From NCBI GenBank assembly GCA_023055505.1, contig JALIRH010000116.1, positions 930,001 to 994,000 on the forward strand: a stretch of 64,000 bases of DNA, written 5' to 3'. Positions 13,687 to 24,900 of the stretch are shown in pieces. The position numbers and the translations under genes were made by a program. The notes beneath the pieces were generated by a model. The model made no database searches and had not been told where the DNA came from. It was given only the letters and a program-made list of their open reading frames with translations. Every line of letters starts with the position of its first letter. Positions within the stretch are counted from its first letter, which is position 1. Source of the DNA: Callipepla californica brunnescens (Eukaryota; Chordata; Aves; Galliformes; Odontophoridae).

Positions 13687-13738
13687 AACCAAATGTATAA
13701 TAGAGATGCTTTTGATGATGACTATGGCAGAGCAACAG
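13687..13738 (+). CDS. candidate internal exon (52 bp), gene not recognised
   Basis: A short segment bounded by acceptor-like TATATTTCAG and donor-like ACAG|GTACTT reads NQMYNRDAFDDDYGRAT in one frame and leaves one base over. A second acceptor-like site (CCATCTCTAG, ending at 13675) would give a 63-bp version in the same frame. The polar, Asp-rich composition differs from the surrounding chance translations. The left-over G joins the AA that opens the candidate exon at 18712 to form GAA, so the phases are compatible. A one-in-three coincidence and a weak donor (no G at +5) keep confidence low. I do not recognise the protein. Confidence 0.22.
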
Positions 13739-14233
13739 GTACTTCTGATATTTTTTATATTAATAAGATTAATTTATTTAGTAAGAAAAATGTGTCTGTA
13801 TATAGAAGGCAAAATGAAAATTCAGTGTTAAGGTTTTCTGAAAATTAGCCTTTAAAAATTAGTCCTACCTAATAGCAAAGCTCTCAGCTTTTTCTTGTGT
13901 GTGCTAAATAAGAAAACCCGAGAACAGTCCGCTGCATATGCATCCACATAGTCCTGCTCATAATAATGCACATGATCTTGTGTAATTGGAAGAAATCAGG
14001 AAGCAGGTGAGGATCTCTTGGATCTTATTGGATCCTTAAGCACCCAATAAAGCATGGAAAAATTTGGAAATAAGAAGAAAATGAAATGAAATCACAGAGT
14101 AATACATCTGTGAATGTTTGCTGAGTCAAAAGCGGAGTATATATGGCTTCCACAACAACCAAAGTACTTCACAGAACTAGGTCAATTATAGTGAAATTTT
14201 CATGAGATTGAAGTATAGAATTTTACAGTTCTG
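13739..14233. other. unique sequence, nothing recognised
   Basis: AT-rich sequence downstream of the candidate exon. No repeat or gene signal seen. Confidence 0.5.
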
Positions 14234-14330
14234 AATCAGAGAATCACAGAATTGTAGGGGTTGAAGGAACCTTTAGAGATCATCTTGTCCAAGCCCCCCA
14301 GCCAAAGCAGGTTGTCTAGACCAGGTTGTA
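14234..14330 (-). mobile_element. CR1 LINE 3-prime end fragment
   Basis: Starts with TCAGAGAATCACAGAATTGT and continues through TTGAAGGAACCTTTAGAGAT, the reverse complement of the CR1 3-prime tail (repeats of ATTCTRTGA preceded by the RAGGTYCCTTCCAACC text). Only about 100 bp is preserved. Confidence 0.85.
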
Positions 14331-15118
14331 CATACTGATTATTAATTTTGTAAACATCTTTTATTCTGATATTCACTCTAAAACTGAACTTTCAAAATAT
14401 TCATAAAAATGAAAAATTTGGATGCCTGTCAAGGCAGAGTATTTCTATTGAATTGAAAGTATTTTTCTAGAATTTTCCTCCAAAATAAATACATCATTTT
14501 CATTCCAAATAAAGCTACTCATTAAAATCATAATCAATGGAGCTTTTTTTTTTTTTAAATAGAGTTATACTGTCCCATATGAGTCACCTCTCTTGGAACT
14601 TCAGAACTTGTGGCTAAATCTAGCAAGATTACTTGGGAAAAAAAAATTCATTAGCTATAATGAATGAGTCCTTTAGATCAGGTCTGTTGGAGCACAAGGC
14701 TAGAGGACTTTGTCTTGTCCCCAGGCTATTCGTTGAACAGTTTACCTGTGAAAACCTACATAACAGAAACATTAAGGGTATTATGACTGCTAAAGGCATG
14801 TCGCAAATTTAATCTAAATCCGCCTGTGGATTTTGATGATTATCATGTTGATGCTAGAGTATTTGTCCCTAAATCACTTTTCAGTATGTTACTTCATGGC
14901 ACCTGCTCACAAGGAAAATATTTTAAAATGTATTTTTACGAATATATTCATGAACTACAACAAAGAGTATTATAGGTTAATGCAGAGCAGCTGCCTATTT
15001 GAGTTCAAAAAGCAAAAAACAAAAAATAACTGCATCAAAATTACTCCTCATTTTGTAAGATTTGTCTCCAAACTTCGAAAAAAAAAAAAGAAGTGCATGT
15101 TATACTTTTCATTTAATA
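14331..15118. other. AT-rich sequence with poly-T and poly-A tracts
   Basis: No element recognised. The 108-aa frame that begins at 14833 runs on into the CR1 copy at 15119, and only its last dozen residues are CR1-derived. Confidence 0.5.
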
Positions 15119-15719
15119 AAAACTTCAGCAAATTTGCAGATGGCACCAAGCTGAGTTGACATTCTAGAGGGAAGGAATGCTATTCAGAGGGACCTAGACA
15201 GCCTTGGTAAGTGGTCCCATGCTAACCTCATGAAGTTCAACAAGGCCTAGTGCAAGGTCTTGAATGTGCAGATCCAGAGGAGGGCCATGAAGATGAACAG
15301 AGGGCTGGGGCACCTCCCCTGCGAGGTCAGGCTGAGACAGCTGGGGCTATTCAACCTGGTGAAGGCTCCAAGGAGAACTAATAGCAGCCTTCCGATATCT
15401 GAAGGAGGCCTACAGGAAAGATGAGGAGAGACTTTTTCTAAGGGAAGGTAATGACAGAATGAGGGAAAAATGTTTTTAAACTGGAAGAGATAGTTTTAGA
15501 TTAGATATTAGGAAGAAATTCTTAACTGAGAAGGTGGTGAGACACTAGAACATGCTGCTCAGAGATTCTGTGAATACCTTCTCCCTGGAAGCATTCAAAG
15601 CCAGGCTGGATGGGACTTTGAGCAGCCTGGTCTAGAGGAAAGGTGTCTCTTCCTGTAGAAGAGAGCTGGAACGAGATTATCCTGAAGGTCTCTTCCAACC
15701 CAAACTATCCTGTGCTGCT
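15119..15719 (+). mobile_element. CR1 LINE fragment, ORF2 C-terminus to 3-prime end
   Basis: Opens with a reading of [10 protein letters not shown]. In CR1 reverse transcriptase this is the catalytic-region text FADDTKLS, so the second catalytic aspartate is replaced by glycine. It continues through CTGGGGCACCTCCCCTG (CR1 'LEHLP'-type text), TTAGATTAGATATTAGGAAG and ATTCAAAGCCAGGCTGGATG, and ends in GGTCTCTTCCAACCCAAACT. A stretch between the active-site part and the C-terminal part appears deleted near 15250. Frames are broken, so it is non-functional. Confidence 0.9.
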
Positions 15720-16389
15720 ATATTTTCTGTTTATTTCTATTCTGATTATTATATATTATGTATAGGTTCTACATTTATTAAGTGCGCTATAAACATGTTA
15801 GACTTGAAAGAAGAAGGTCAAAATACCCAGGGCAATTGCTTCTTACATCCTTAACTCCTAAAGGCACTGTAGAAAAGTAGGTATGATAGGCTATTCTGTA
15901 CTAGTGAATACAAAATAACCATGGCATGAAGTTTGGTGCACATATTGATTGCAGCTCAAATTTTGTCAGTATAAGGCTGAAATGCATACCATCCCCTTCT
16001 AAGTAATATTCTTGTTCAGGTGACTGGAGAATCCAGCACTTTCTATCTAGCTTGGGTAAATAGGTCACTGGCTGGGATTTTAATAAAGGTTGAATTCAAA
16101 CACATAAAGTCCCTCTACATCATTTTCTTTTGGTGCGGATATATTTCATCTTCTTGGATTTGTGTAGTATTCAATCAATTTCTAGATAAGAACAAAGAGA
16201 AACTTTCAAATAAAGATACAGCACAGAAGAATCACCTTTAAATGCATATATTTATTTAGGTATATATATATATATATAAACAGATAAACAGATAAATAAA
16301 GGGAAAACTTTGCATTCAAGATCGTGGAGGAAATACAAAATTCTTTTACTGTATTAAAACAGGATTGGGAGCTACAAAAGTAAGAGCAT
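15720..16389. other. AT-rich sequence with (TA)n tract
   Basis: Holds a short TA dinucleotide run at about 16261-16279. The 143-aa minus-strand frame at 16206-16637 crosses from here into the duplicated segment. It has no recognised domain, and its counterpart in the paralogous copy is interrupted. Confidence 0.5.
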
Positions 16390-17500
16390 GAGGAAAAAAA
16401 ATTTAAAAAGCAAGTCTGTAGATAATTAAAAGTTATGCAGATGTTAGATAAAAAATCTCTTTGTTCATAAGGTAGATACATGCAAGACCAGTGCTCAGGT
16501 AACTGCACTATTAATGGAGAAGAAATTTGTGCTTTAGTGGGTAAGCCACAAAAACTCTCAAACACTGGAACACATACAGCTGGAATAGAGTTGTCTTTAG
16601 GAAAATGAAATTTAGATATGGCAAATGTTAGGATCAATAAAAGATGATGATTATCTACTCAAAATTAAGAGGATTCATCAGGGTAAGAAACATCTCTCAA
16701 ATGAGTAACTCATGGCAGCATACACTTTTTCAGCCTTTATATGTTTTAATGCTTTTTCCCTGAACCAGGCATCTTTACAGCCCTACCTTTATAGTCATGG
16801 CAGGAAAGTAAGCATTTTTAGATAAATTCTCTACTTTTGAGCAAGACAAATCCTGTCTTAAAAAAATCCAATTCCTTCTGTCACTAGAGTGATAACATGA
16901 GCTGTAGATAATGAACATTTATAATATGAATTCTACCCAAAATACACATTTCAGAGAATCTTCAGATGCAGTAAACCTTTAAACCTAATGACCCATTAGT
17001 GATGACCTGATCTCCCAGTCTGTATGCAAAATTATACAGTGCTTTTCGAGGAAGAGTGTTTGGTCACTCAAGTATTTATCTCAGATTTTATATGTAATAG
17101 AGAAAGGTAATACACACAGTGTTTCTATCACTGATATCTGCACTTCTAGTCTCCTATGTATTCATTTTATACCCTTTACTGGACTAATATACTCACTTTT
17201 CATATTTAGAAAGAATAAATTGCTCAGACATTAGAATCAAAGTTTAATTTATTATTTTCCTTTCTAAATGCTGTCTTTGTTTGTTTGCTTGTTTGTTTGT
17301 TTTCTGGTGAATGCAACAAACTATTTCATTAGAAAAAAAATCTAAATTTTTCTCCATCTAGATATTGCCATAAAGTATATTGACCCACAGAAAGAATATT
17401 TTGCTGACACATCCTGAGGCCTTCAGAAGTTTTTACAATCTTAAATGATCTGATAAAAAAACTCAAGTTTCCTAACTGATAATAAATAACTGTTCAATGA
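16390..17500. repeat. duplicated segment, copy A (partner at 47198-49245)
   Basis: This stretch is homologous, in the same orientation, to 47198-49245. Matching landmarks are GTCTGTAGATAATTAAAA, CACAAAAACTCTCAAACACT, CTGTATGCAAAATTATACAG, ATTTATCTCAGATTTTATAT and TTGCTCAGACATTAG, all in the same order. Copy A is the uninterrupted version: it lacks both LTRs found in copy B. It carries an expanded TTTG run (about 17276-17303) absent from copy B, and about 250 bp near 16700-17000 that copy B has lost. Whether this is a segmental duplication or two copies of an old unclassified dispersed repeat cannot be decided from sequence alone. Confidence 0.85.
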
Positions 17501-17534
17501 GTGCAATCTTTTCATTGTGGGGGATTTCAGTTTC

Positions 17535-17699
17535 ATTTCAGACATCTTGTCACACTGCCCCTCTGCTGCCATCTGTTGTATGGTAAGAAAACTTAATGGA
17601 ATATCGTCAGGACAGTTCATCCTCAGTTGACATCTGCCTCTGACATTGTGGTCTAACATGGTAAAATATGAGTCACTACCTTTGGTGGAGTTACCATAT
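17535..17699 (-). mobile_element. mariner-like transposon, 5-prime end fragment
   Basis: Shares with 18128-18306 the text ACACTGCCCCTCTGCTGCCATC and a terminal region that resembles a mariner inverted repeat (GTAGTGACTCATATTTTACC on the minus strand). On the minus strand the terminal repeat is followed by a leader and then GGGGCAGTGTGACAAGATG, the position where the transposase would start. It is more diverged than its neighbour. Only the 5-prime end is kept. Confidence 0.6.
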
Positions 17700-18127
17700 G
17701 ATTTTATGTATGTGTATATACATAATATATACTTATGTTATACCTGCTGCATATAAAACCTCTTTACGAAGTCTTCGTAGGATTACTGCAAACAACAGAG
17801 TAGATACTAAATCTCACAAAAGTTTAGAGGAAGAATTTAGCTTTTCCATCACTCTATACAATGGACAGTGCATTAAAGCTAACTTCTTCATTAGGAACAG
17901 CAAGTCTTGCAGATTTTCTTCCACATACTGAGCAGAAAATAAATTATTCCCTAATATTAGTCAAATAATAAAATTTTACCTTTTAAAAAGCGAATTAAAA
18001 TATTGTCTTCTGTACTAAGAAGATTTTGCATGAAAGACACAAGAATAACAATTTAGTTTTTTCTGACAGAGACAGGCTCAAGAAAGTGAGATTGTCTTTC
18101 TAAAATACATGTTGCACATTAATTTTA
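17700..18127. other. AT-rich spacer between mariner fragments
   Basis: No further element recognised. The 87-aa plus-strand frame at 17668-17931 has no domain I recognise. Confidence 0.45.
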
Positions 18128-18306
18128 TGCATATTTTGTTCAATCTTAGACACCATTTTGTCAGACTGCCCCTCTGCTACCAGAGGGGCACAGCAACAGA
18201 ATTTAACAGAATTTTGGAGGAAAGATTCATGATCTACTGCCATGCCACCATTTGCCTTTGACATCATCAGTCAACATAATAGGAAACATTACTTTCTGAG
18301 CAACCC
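18128..18306 (-). mobile_element. mariner-like transposon, 5-prime end fragment
   Basis: On the minus strand this begins with GGTTGCTCAGAAAGTAATGT, close to the GGTTGCTGTGAAAGTAATGC end of the element at 39027, then TATTATGTTGACTGATGATG, and reaches GGGGCAGTCTGACAAAATGG, the start of the transposase region. In chicken the matching family is Galluhop (Tc1/mariner superfamily, named from memory). The catalytic region and the other end are missing. With 17535-17699 it gives two same-orientation mariner 5-prime ends about 600 bp apart. Confidence 0.75.
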
Positions 18307-18711
18307 TCATATGCATGTACCTGGTTACTGTTAAAACAGTATTCTAAACTCAGAATCTGATTCTATACTGATTTTTTCTCATTCCTTTTTATTTAAAAGT
18401 ATTATTATTTTTCACTTTCATACTGACTCATATTTTGCTATACTATAGAGACAACCTTTAAGATGTTAATGTTTTCCAAAACAAAATCATTTTGGTTTGT
18501 TTTTAAAAACTCATACGGGGTAGTGTATTTATTTTAAATATCTCTAATTTGCATCCCAATTGAAATAAATAAAATTTCCCAATAAATAAATTAGAATGAT
18601 ATAAAAATAGTCTTAATACTTTCCTTGAAATATCATCAGTGAATTTTGCAGTCACCCCGAGGTTCAAGTTATGTTGTTAATTTCTTCTCTGCTGCTTTCT
18701 TACTGGTATAG

Positions 18712-18890
18712 AAAGAACAGAATGTATCTCCTGCAGCGTCACCCCCAACCTGAGCAATGACAGCTCAAAGATACAGAAAGTGAAGAGAAACAAGCCCTTT
18801 AAGAGGCTAAGACAGTTGTTATCTGAAGATGAATTTTTCCTTGAGCTGCAGCACAAGAAAAGGACAAATGAAAATCTGTCAGTGTTCTAG
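18712..18890 (+). CDS. candidate terminal exon, gene not recognised
   Basis: A 58-residue frame follows a good acceptor-like sequence (TTCTTCTCTGCTGCTTTCTT then ACTGGTATAG). After two bases that complete a codon it reads RTECISCSVTPNLSND, then a lysine/arginine-rich stretch (KVKRNKPFKRLRQ), then an acidic-to-hydrophobic stretch (LLSEDEFFLELQHKK), and stops at TAG 18888-18890. An AATAAA lies at 18926-18931, 36 bases past the stop, as in a short 3-prime UTR. GC content is above the surroundings. The phase fits the candidate exon at 13687-13738. I do not recognise the protein and cannot exclude chance, but it is the most gene-like segment in the window. Its C-x2-C motif and basic patch suggest nothing specific. 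Confidence 0.32.
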
Positions 18891-18950
18891 ATAATTCAGA
18901 ATGTTAAGTTATTATGCCAGTAGGTAATAAAGGAGATCCTTCTCTTCGTT

Positions 18951-20957
18951 GTCTGAAGAGATCGTACAGTGACAGACAAATGCTGAAAGACAATTCAGGG
19001 TCCTCAGGCTACAACGTGAAAGTCACATCAGTTCAGTATTCTTTCTTCATTTAAGCTTTGGAAATAGTAATTGTTATTTTATATACTTCAGTATCTCCCC
19101 ACCTTCTTCAATATACTCTCGCACTGCATCCTTTCAAAGAAATAATCTGTGACTTCAATAGTTTCAAAATCTATATTTGAATTTTAAAATTTTAAGACTT
19201 TTTAAGATTTCTGCTCAAAAAAACATGCAATTATTTGTGGAAAGTTACTTATAAAAATAAATCAGTTTTTTTTTTAGGTAATTACTAAGAAGAGGAAACA
19301 TGAAGATAGAAACTTTTTAAGATGATGTATGATAAAATGTAAAATGTTATATAATTGTAGCATGTGTACAAACAGTCCTACTTTCCTCTTTACTTGTAAG
19401 CATGAAAAGACATGTAAAGTACTCAATGGCAGCTTACAAACTATAAAAAATAAATAACGCAACTCTAAAGTGCTAGCTGATGGCTAGATTGTCGGGCATA
19501 GATTTTCTTAAGTATTTCTTACTGTTTGTGTTAATTCTCTGTTCTAATTGTAACTGTTTGGCAGAAGTTATCCCATATTGATATACTGTTTACTTCCCTG
19601 ACAAAAATGTTACTATAGAGTTCACTCAGTTAAGCTTATTTTGAATTGCTAAGATAAAGGAGCTGCTTCTTGTTCCACTCCCTGAAGAAAAATTTGACAA
19701 ATGGTTAATAAAACAAGCAACACAGTGGCAATTAATCAAAAAGTTCAACATCCACCACAGGCACTTTTATTCTACCACTTTCTGAGTGCAATGGAAATAG
19801 TAAAAATACTTACACATAGACAAGTTTATCAACTTTGATCACGTGTCATTTGTATTTTAGAGTTACACACACACAAAAGCAATACTTACAATACTCTATC
19901 AGTCTCAAAAATCTGGATTTTTGTTTTCTGCATGTTATATGCGTATGCTTCATAGCAAAAGGAAGGAAAGGGTAAATTCATTATCTAACTGAGATGTAAA
20001 TATGATGGATAAAATAATATAGAATAGACAACAGAATACTTGAAAGTAATTCATTGTTGTGTTTATTCATATAAAAACTAAATTATACAACACAGAATCT
20101 GTGTTTTGTTTAAAATACTCTATGGCACATACCATGTTTAAGATTTTTATTATTATTGCTATTATTATTATTATTTAGTATTATGTATAAATCTCCTTGT
20201 TATATTTTGTCCTTTTCTAAGTCAACAGCTAAACTTGCCTCTTTTTATACATCTTTATATATCTACATGCAAATAGTATGGAAAGTTCATACTACGGATT
20301 AAATAGAGTCTAATGAGCTCTTCAGAATGTGATAAAGAACAAGATGGTATAATGGGAGTGTTTTTCATGTGTGCTTATGAGTCCTTTATAAGGTGAGCAA
20401 CATTGTTGTTAGCGTTCTTAGGAAAAACAAAAACAAAAACCAACTTATATTGCTTTTCTTCAAAGATTCCATCTAAGCTAGTCAAATTATTACCTCATAA
20501 TACACACAGAGCTGAGAGCAAATACATTTTTATTCCAATTTAGTACAACCATAGAGGAATTAATTTCCCCTAAATTTAGCTAACTCAGGTTAGTCATCTG
20601 GATTTTTCTTATATTCAACAGAGAAAGACAGACACATTCAGAGGGTAATACAATTAACCTACTAGAAATATCTTTTCAATAACAAACGTTACCTGGAAGC
20701 AAAGCTACTATTACTTCTGCCAGAATCTCTTACTCTTCCCTGCATAGAATGTTTTATCAAAAGTATTGAACATCAGACTAATGATATAATCCAAATGAAA
20801 GTTTTATATACTCCACTTCTCATTTTCCAAGTCTTTGTTGTTATTGTTTTAACATGATAGTAATTTAATTCCCCAAACTGTCAGTGACCCAGCATTCATT
20901 GGAGTGAATAGGCAAGTTCTGAAATGCATATACCTTTTATGAACACTCTATACTGGG
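18951..20957. other. AT-rich intervening sequence
   Basis: No element or gene recognised. It holds a TTA-rich trinucleotide tract at about 20146-20176. Confidence 0.5.
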
Positions 20958-21043
20958 TGTCATGGTTTTATGATTTTTTTTATATTATTGATATTCCACA
21001 TCATAACATCATGTAGTATATTGGGAGGTAAAGAGTTAAGAAT
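20958..21043 (+). mobile_element. LTR fragment, first ~86 bp of the TGTCATGG family
   Basis: Begins exactly at TGTCATGGTTTTATGATTTT and follows the family through TATTCCACATCATAACATCA and GGGAGGTAAAGAGTTAA, then homology stops abruptly. It is in the same orientation as the near-complete copy that starts 380 bp further on. Confidence 0.8.
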
Positions 21044-21424
21044 TACATTATTTTTATTTGTTTGTTTTATTTTATTTTATTTTATTTTTCCCCAAAGTAA
21101 AGGTGACAGCAATGAGAGATCGGCTATTTGAGGAAGAATAATTTTCAGAGCAACATAGATGTGTCTTTCTAATTCAAGCCGAATAAACACGTGTTTTCAC
21201 AGCTACCCCTTCAGACACCATGATTTTCATTGAAGACACATGTCAACATTCATAATCAGTGAAAAATTGCTTACCAGGTTTGATTTGAAACCCATGAAAC
21301 TTGATTCTGTTTATTGACTTGCAACAAGTATAGAAGAATGTAGATAAACTAGGCTTGCGCTAAAATTAAGTAATTCAAGATGTTTCTCTTCATTTTATTT
21401 TTCCTCAAAGAATTGCTAATCGTA
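21044..21424. other. unique spacer between two LTR pieces
   Basis: Starts with a TTTTA-rich tract (about 21055-21090). No LTR homology. A 13-codon frame after an acceptor-like TTTTTCCCCAAAG is too short to weigh. Confidence 0.45.
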
Positions 21425-21957
21425 ATGATGGTATTCCACATCATAACATCATGTAGTGCATTGGGAGTTGAAAGAGTTAATACTCCACTTCTGTGGATCA
21501 TTGGTAGTTCCAGGTATACCAGAAGAGAAGAACTACATCCCCCAGAGGGCTTTGCATTACTTTGCATTTTTCCACTTTTTGCTCAGATGGAAAGCTAAAA
21601 ACTGTTGATGTGTCCTAAGACACAGGCTTCTTTCCCTTGCAGACTAACGCAGCAGCAGGTGCTCGCTAGCTGTCTCGCCTTCAGCGTTAGTGTAAGGCCT
21701 TTAATTTTCAGACACTCTCTCAATTTATTTGATTTATTAACCTCAGTTCCAATCACACTGTATTATATTGTGTTATTTTGCAGTCTGATATCTTGTTAAG
21801 TAAATTAACTTTCCTCCTCAGATCATTGCTACTGTTTTGCTTCTAGGCCCATCTCCCTTTCCCTTTTTCCCTTTCCCCTTTCCCAGGGCATGGGTCTATA
21901 GGTCCCCCACACCAACTGTCATGGAACTGGGCCAAACCAGTCCATAAACTGTTGACA
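21425..21957 (+). mobile_element. solo LTR, TGTCATGG family, lacking its first ~30 bp
   Basis: Family landmarks in order: TATTCCACATCATAACATCA, GAACTACATCCCCCAGAGGG, the CTTTCCTCCTCAGATCATTG block, the pyrimidine block CCCTTTTTCCCTTTCCCC, GGGCATGGGTCTATAGGTCC, and the terminal CATAAACTGTTGACA. The 5-prime terminus is missing, so no target duplication can be assigned. No internal retroviral sequence follows. Confidence 0.9.
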
Positions 21958-24900
21958 ACAGCAAAATAGTCAAAACGCCTAAGTCATTAGAAGTGATTGC
22001 AGAGTTGTTATTGGCTTTTATTGCATATAGGAAGACTTTAGCAAATTATTTAAGAAAACTTTTGTACTCTCTACTGCACTGGAAAAAACAGTAATGCAGA
22101 ATGGGAGACCTGAAGGATTGTGAGTCTGACCCTCATAATTCCATAATTAATTTTAGTGTGCACAGAAGAATTTTGCTTAATACTATCTGTTATACCAAGA
22201 CTGGATCTTACTAAAGTCTTTTTTAACTTCTGTTGTAACTGTTTAAAATTGCCTAGATTAAGGCTTCTATGAAATACTTCAGATTTCTGAAATCTAATTT
22301 TCTACTGGAAACTGAACATTTTCTGAACCAGACTAGGAGTCAGCTAGTTTCAGCCCTATTTTCTTCACAAAATGCTTGCATTCCTAAGGTATAAGATAGT
22401 TCTAATGTTATAAAATACAACTATACACGAAGTGAGTTTTTTTCCTTACTTGTCCTTTTGAATTAGCTGTTGCACACGTGCATGTAAAATAGAGAGAGAA
22501 GAGAGGGGAGAGAGAGAAGAGAGAGAGCGAGAGAGGGAGAGAGATGGGGAGCGAGAAAGGGAGGGAGATTTATGTGTTTAGAGAAACAATTCCTCCTATA
22601 GTAAATGTTAGCTGTATGCCTCGTCATTGTGACGCATATATAGTCGAGATGACATTTATCTTTTCATTACAACCTATTAATACATGAGGTCATATATTTG
22701 AGGTTAAAAGTGATACAGAACTGACCTTTAACAAAAACACATCTGTTCTAATAATAAACAACAGAATAGCTTGAATTATATTGGAATCATTCTTTTGTAA
22801 CTGAGTAATCTGCCCTCCCCTTATTATGAACCACATTAGATGTGAGTATTTGGAAAATGAAAAGCTAAAATCTATGGGAAAGGTAATGATCTCTGAAAAT
22901 TTTCTTTAATGACTAATTTGTGGCTCAGTGGATTTCAAGAGATTATTGGGTTCTGAAATGGATTCTATCAACTAAAGAGATAATGGAAATCATTAGGCTG
23001 AATAAAGTAAAACAGTAGATTTGTTATGTGATGCTCTATTACATAAGCCTCTATTTCCCACACAATTTAAAAGCATTTTTTTTTTCTTGAGCTAAACTAC
23101 TGTTTCTTATAGGAAGAATTCTGATATAACAGTATTAAATGACAAAACTTTCATTAACCTCAACTGAATAAGGATTTGACTCTGATTTTTATTAGTAGAA
23201 GTGCTGTGATCAGTGAGAATTTCAAGCGCTCAGTGTTGCTCACAATATGTCTCTGATTCAAGTTCCAGGTTTTTCACATTCAGGCAGAATAAAAGGATTT
23301 TGATCATCATTATCAGTTCATGAACAATATCTTGTAGTTCCCTTGTTGAAGTGGAAAATTCAACAAATAATCCATCCTGGTGACATTTAGAGGCCCTACT
23401 CACAAGCAGACTTATTAAACCAGATTCTGTACAAATTATAGAAAGACACATTCTGTGCTTTGAAAAGCCTAATATTTCAAAGTTCAGTACTGCCCTGGAG
23501 AAAATCCAAACTGCTTCAAATACCTGTGATATAAATTATTCTTTATCATTCTTAGGCTTCATTTTTCAAAATGTTGATGATAAGCAGTGTCCTTAACTCG
23601 TGGAGATTGTGCTTTGGTAACTGCTCTTTCTCTATCTTCATTTGCCTTTATTTTTTGTATTAACTGTAGCTGTTTTTCATGTATTTCTTTTATCCATTTT
23701 TTTTTTTCCCAAGTATGAGATAGTATACATATATACAAAATATAAAACTTTTATCTTCTTTCCTACCTGTCATTAAACACTAAAATTTATTCTTTTTTTT
23801 TCCCCCAAATCTGCATTATTATTATTGTTTGTGATTATATACTCTTTGATTCCTGTTACCCTGGCATTGTACTCTCAGAAAACCTGATAAGATAAAGTAT
23901 CTAATATGGTGTTTACCATAGAGACCTTTGGAAGATAGTGGACTTTGGTTTAAAATGTAGTTATATAATCTATAGGTACGCTTAAATGCACAGGAGACAA
24001 ATAAAAAGTCAGTGGAGACTTGAATTCTGAGCAGCCTTTCTGAATTTATGGTAGAGATGGAATCATGCAATAGTCAATTACAACTTATCATTTCTGTTAA
24101 GGTTCAAGAGAAGCAGTACTGAAAAACAAGAAGTCTTAACCACACTCTGTTTATGTAAAGAAAATTCTTAAATAAACAAACAAAGCAAACCAATAAAATA
24201 AACATGAAAAAGAAACCCACATCTTTTTCTAACCTAGATTCCTTTCTCACCTGGTTAATTCCGTTAAGCTTCCAGTTTGCTTCAGAGATCCTCTGATGTT
24301 TTGGGAGTTCACAATGAAACTTTCGTAATCAAAAACATTTTCAATAATGGTTCTACATGTTTGGCTTCACTAGATTTTTAACAACAAGAAATAAAACATT
24401 GTTTATATTTGTTTTACCAAAAGATAAGCACAGAGTGTGCATAATAAGAAAAGGCGTATAAAAAGTAGGCTTGATGAGAAAATTTTATAAGTAATGGCTT
24501 GATGTAGTTAGTAAAGCTTGTGTAATTTACCAGCTGAATGGAATTTTACCTCCTGCGCCTTACTGAAACCAATGATTATTGGCTGACCTCTTTTCAATAT
24601 TGATCATGTCATCAGAAACAAAAGATTTCATTATCACTCGAAAATCACCTGCCACGTTAGTAGATTTAATATACTATAAAGCATGTTCTAAATACAAATT
24701 TAACATATTTGAAAATGTCTTTGTGCCTGTTAAAATACCATGCAAACTGTTAGGCAAGCAGAGAGCAATACTCTTTCCTACATGTTATCAGTATCTCTCT
24801 TTATTATTTGTGATAAAACAAATACAGGTAAATGGATGATCAACTTACATTAATATTTTTAAGGAAGTTAAATAAACAGCATGCTGCAGAATAAAATTAG

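Noticed and set aside
20958..21957. One LTR interrupted by a 380-bp insertion
   Set aside because: The two pieces share overlapping family text, so they cannot be halves of a single LTR.
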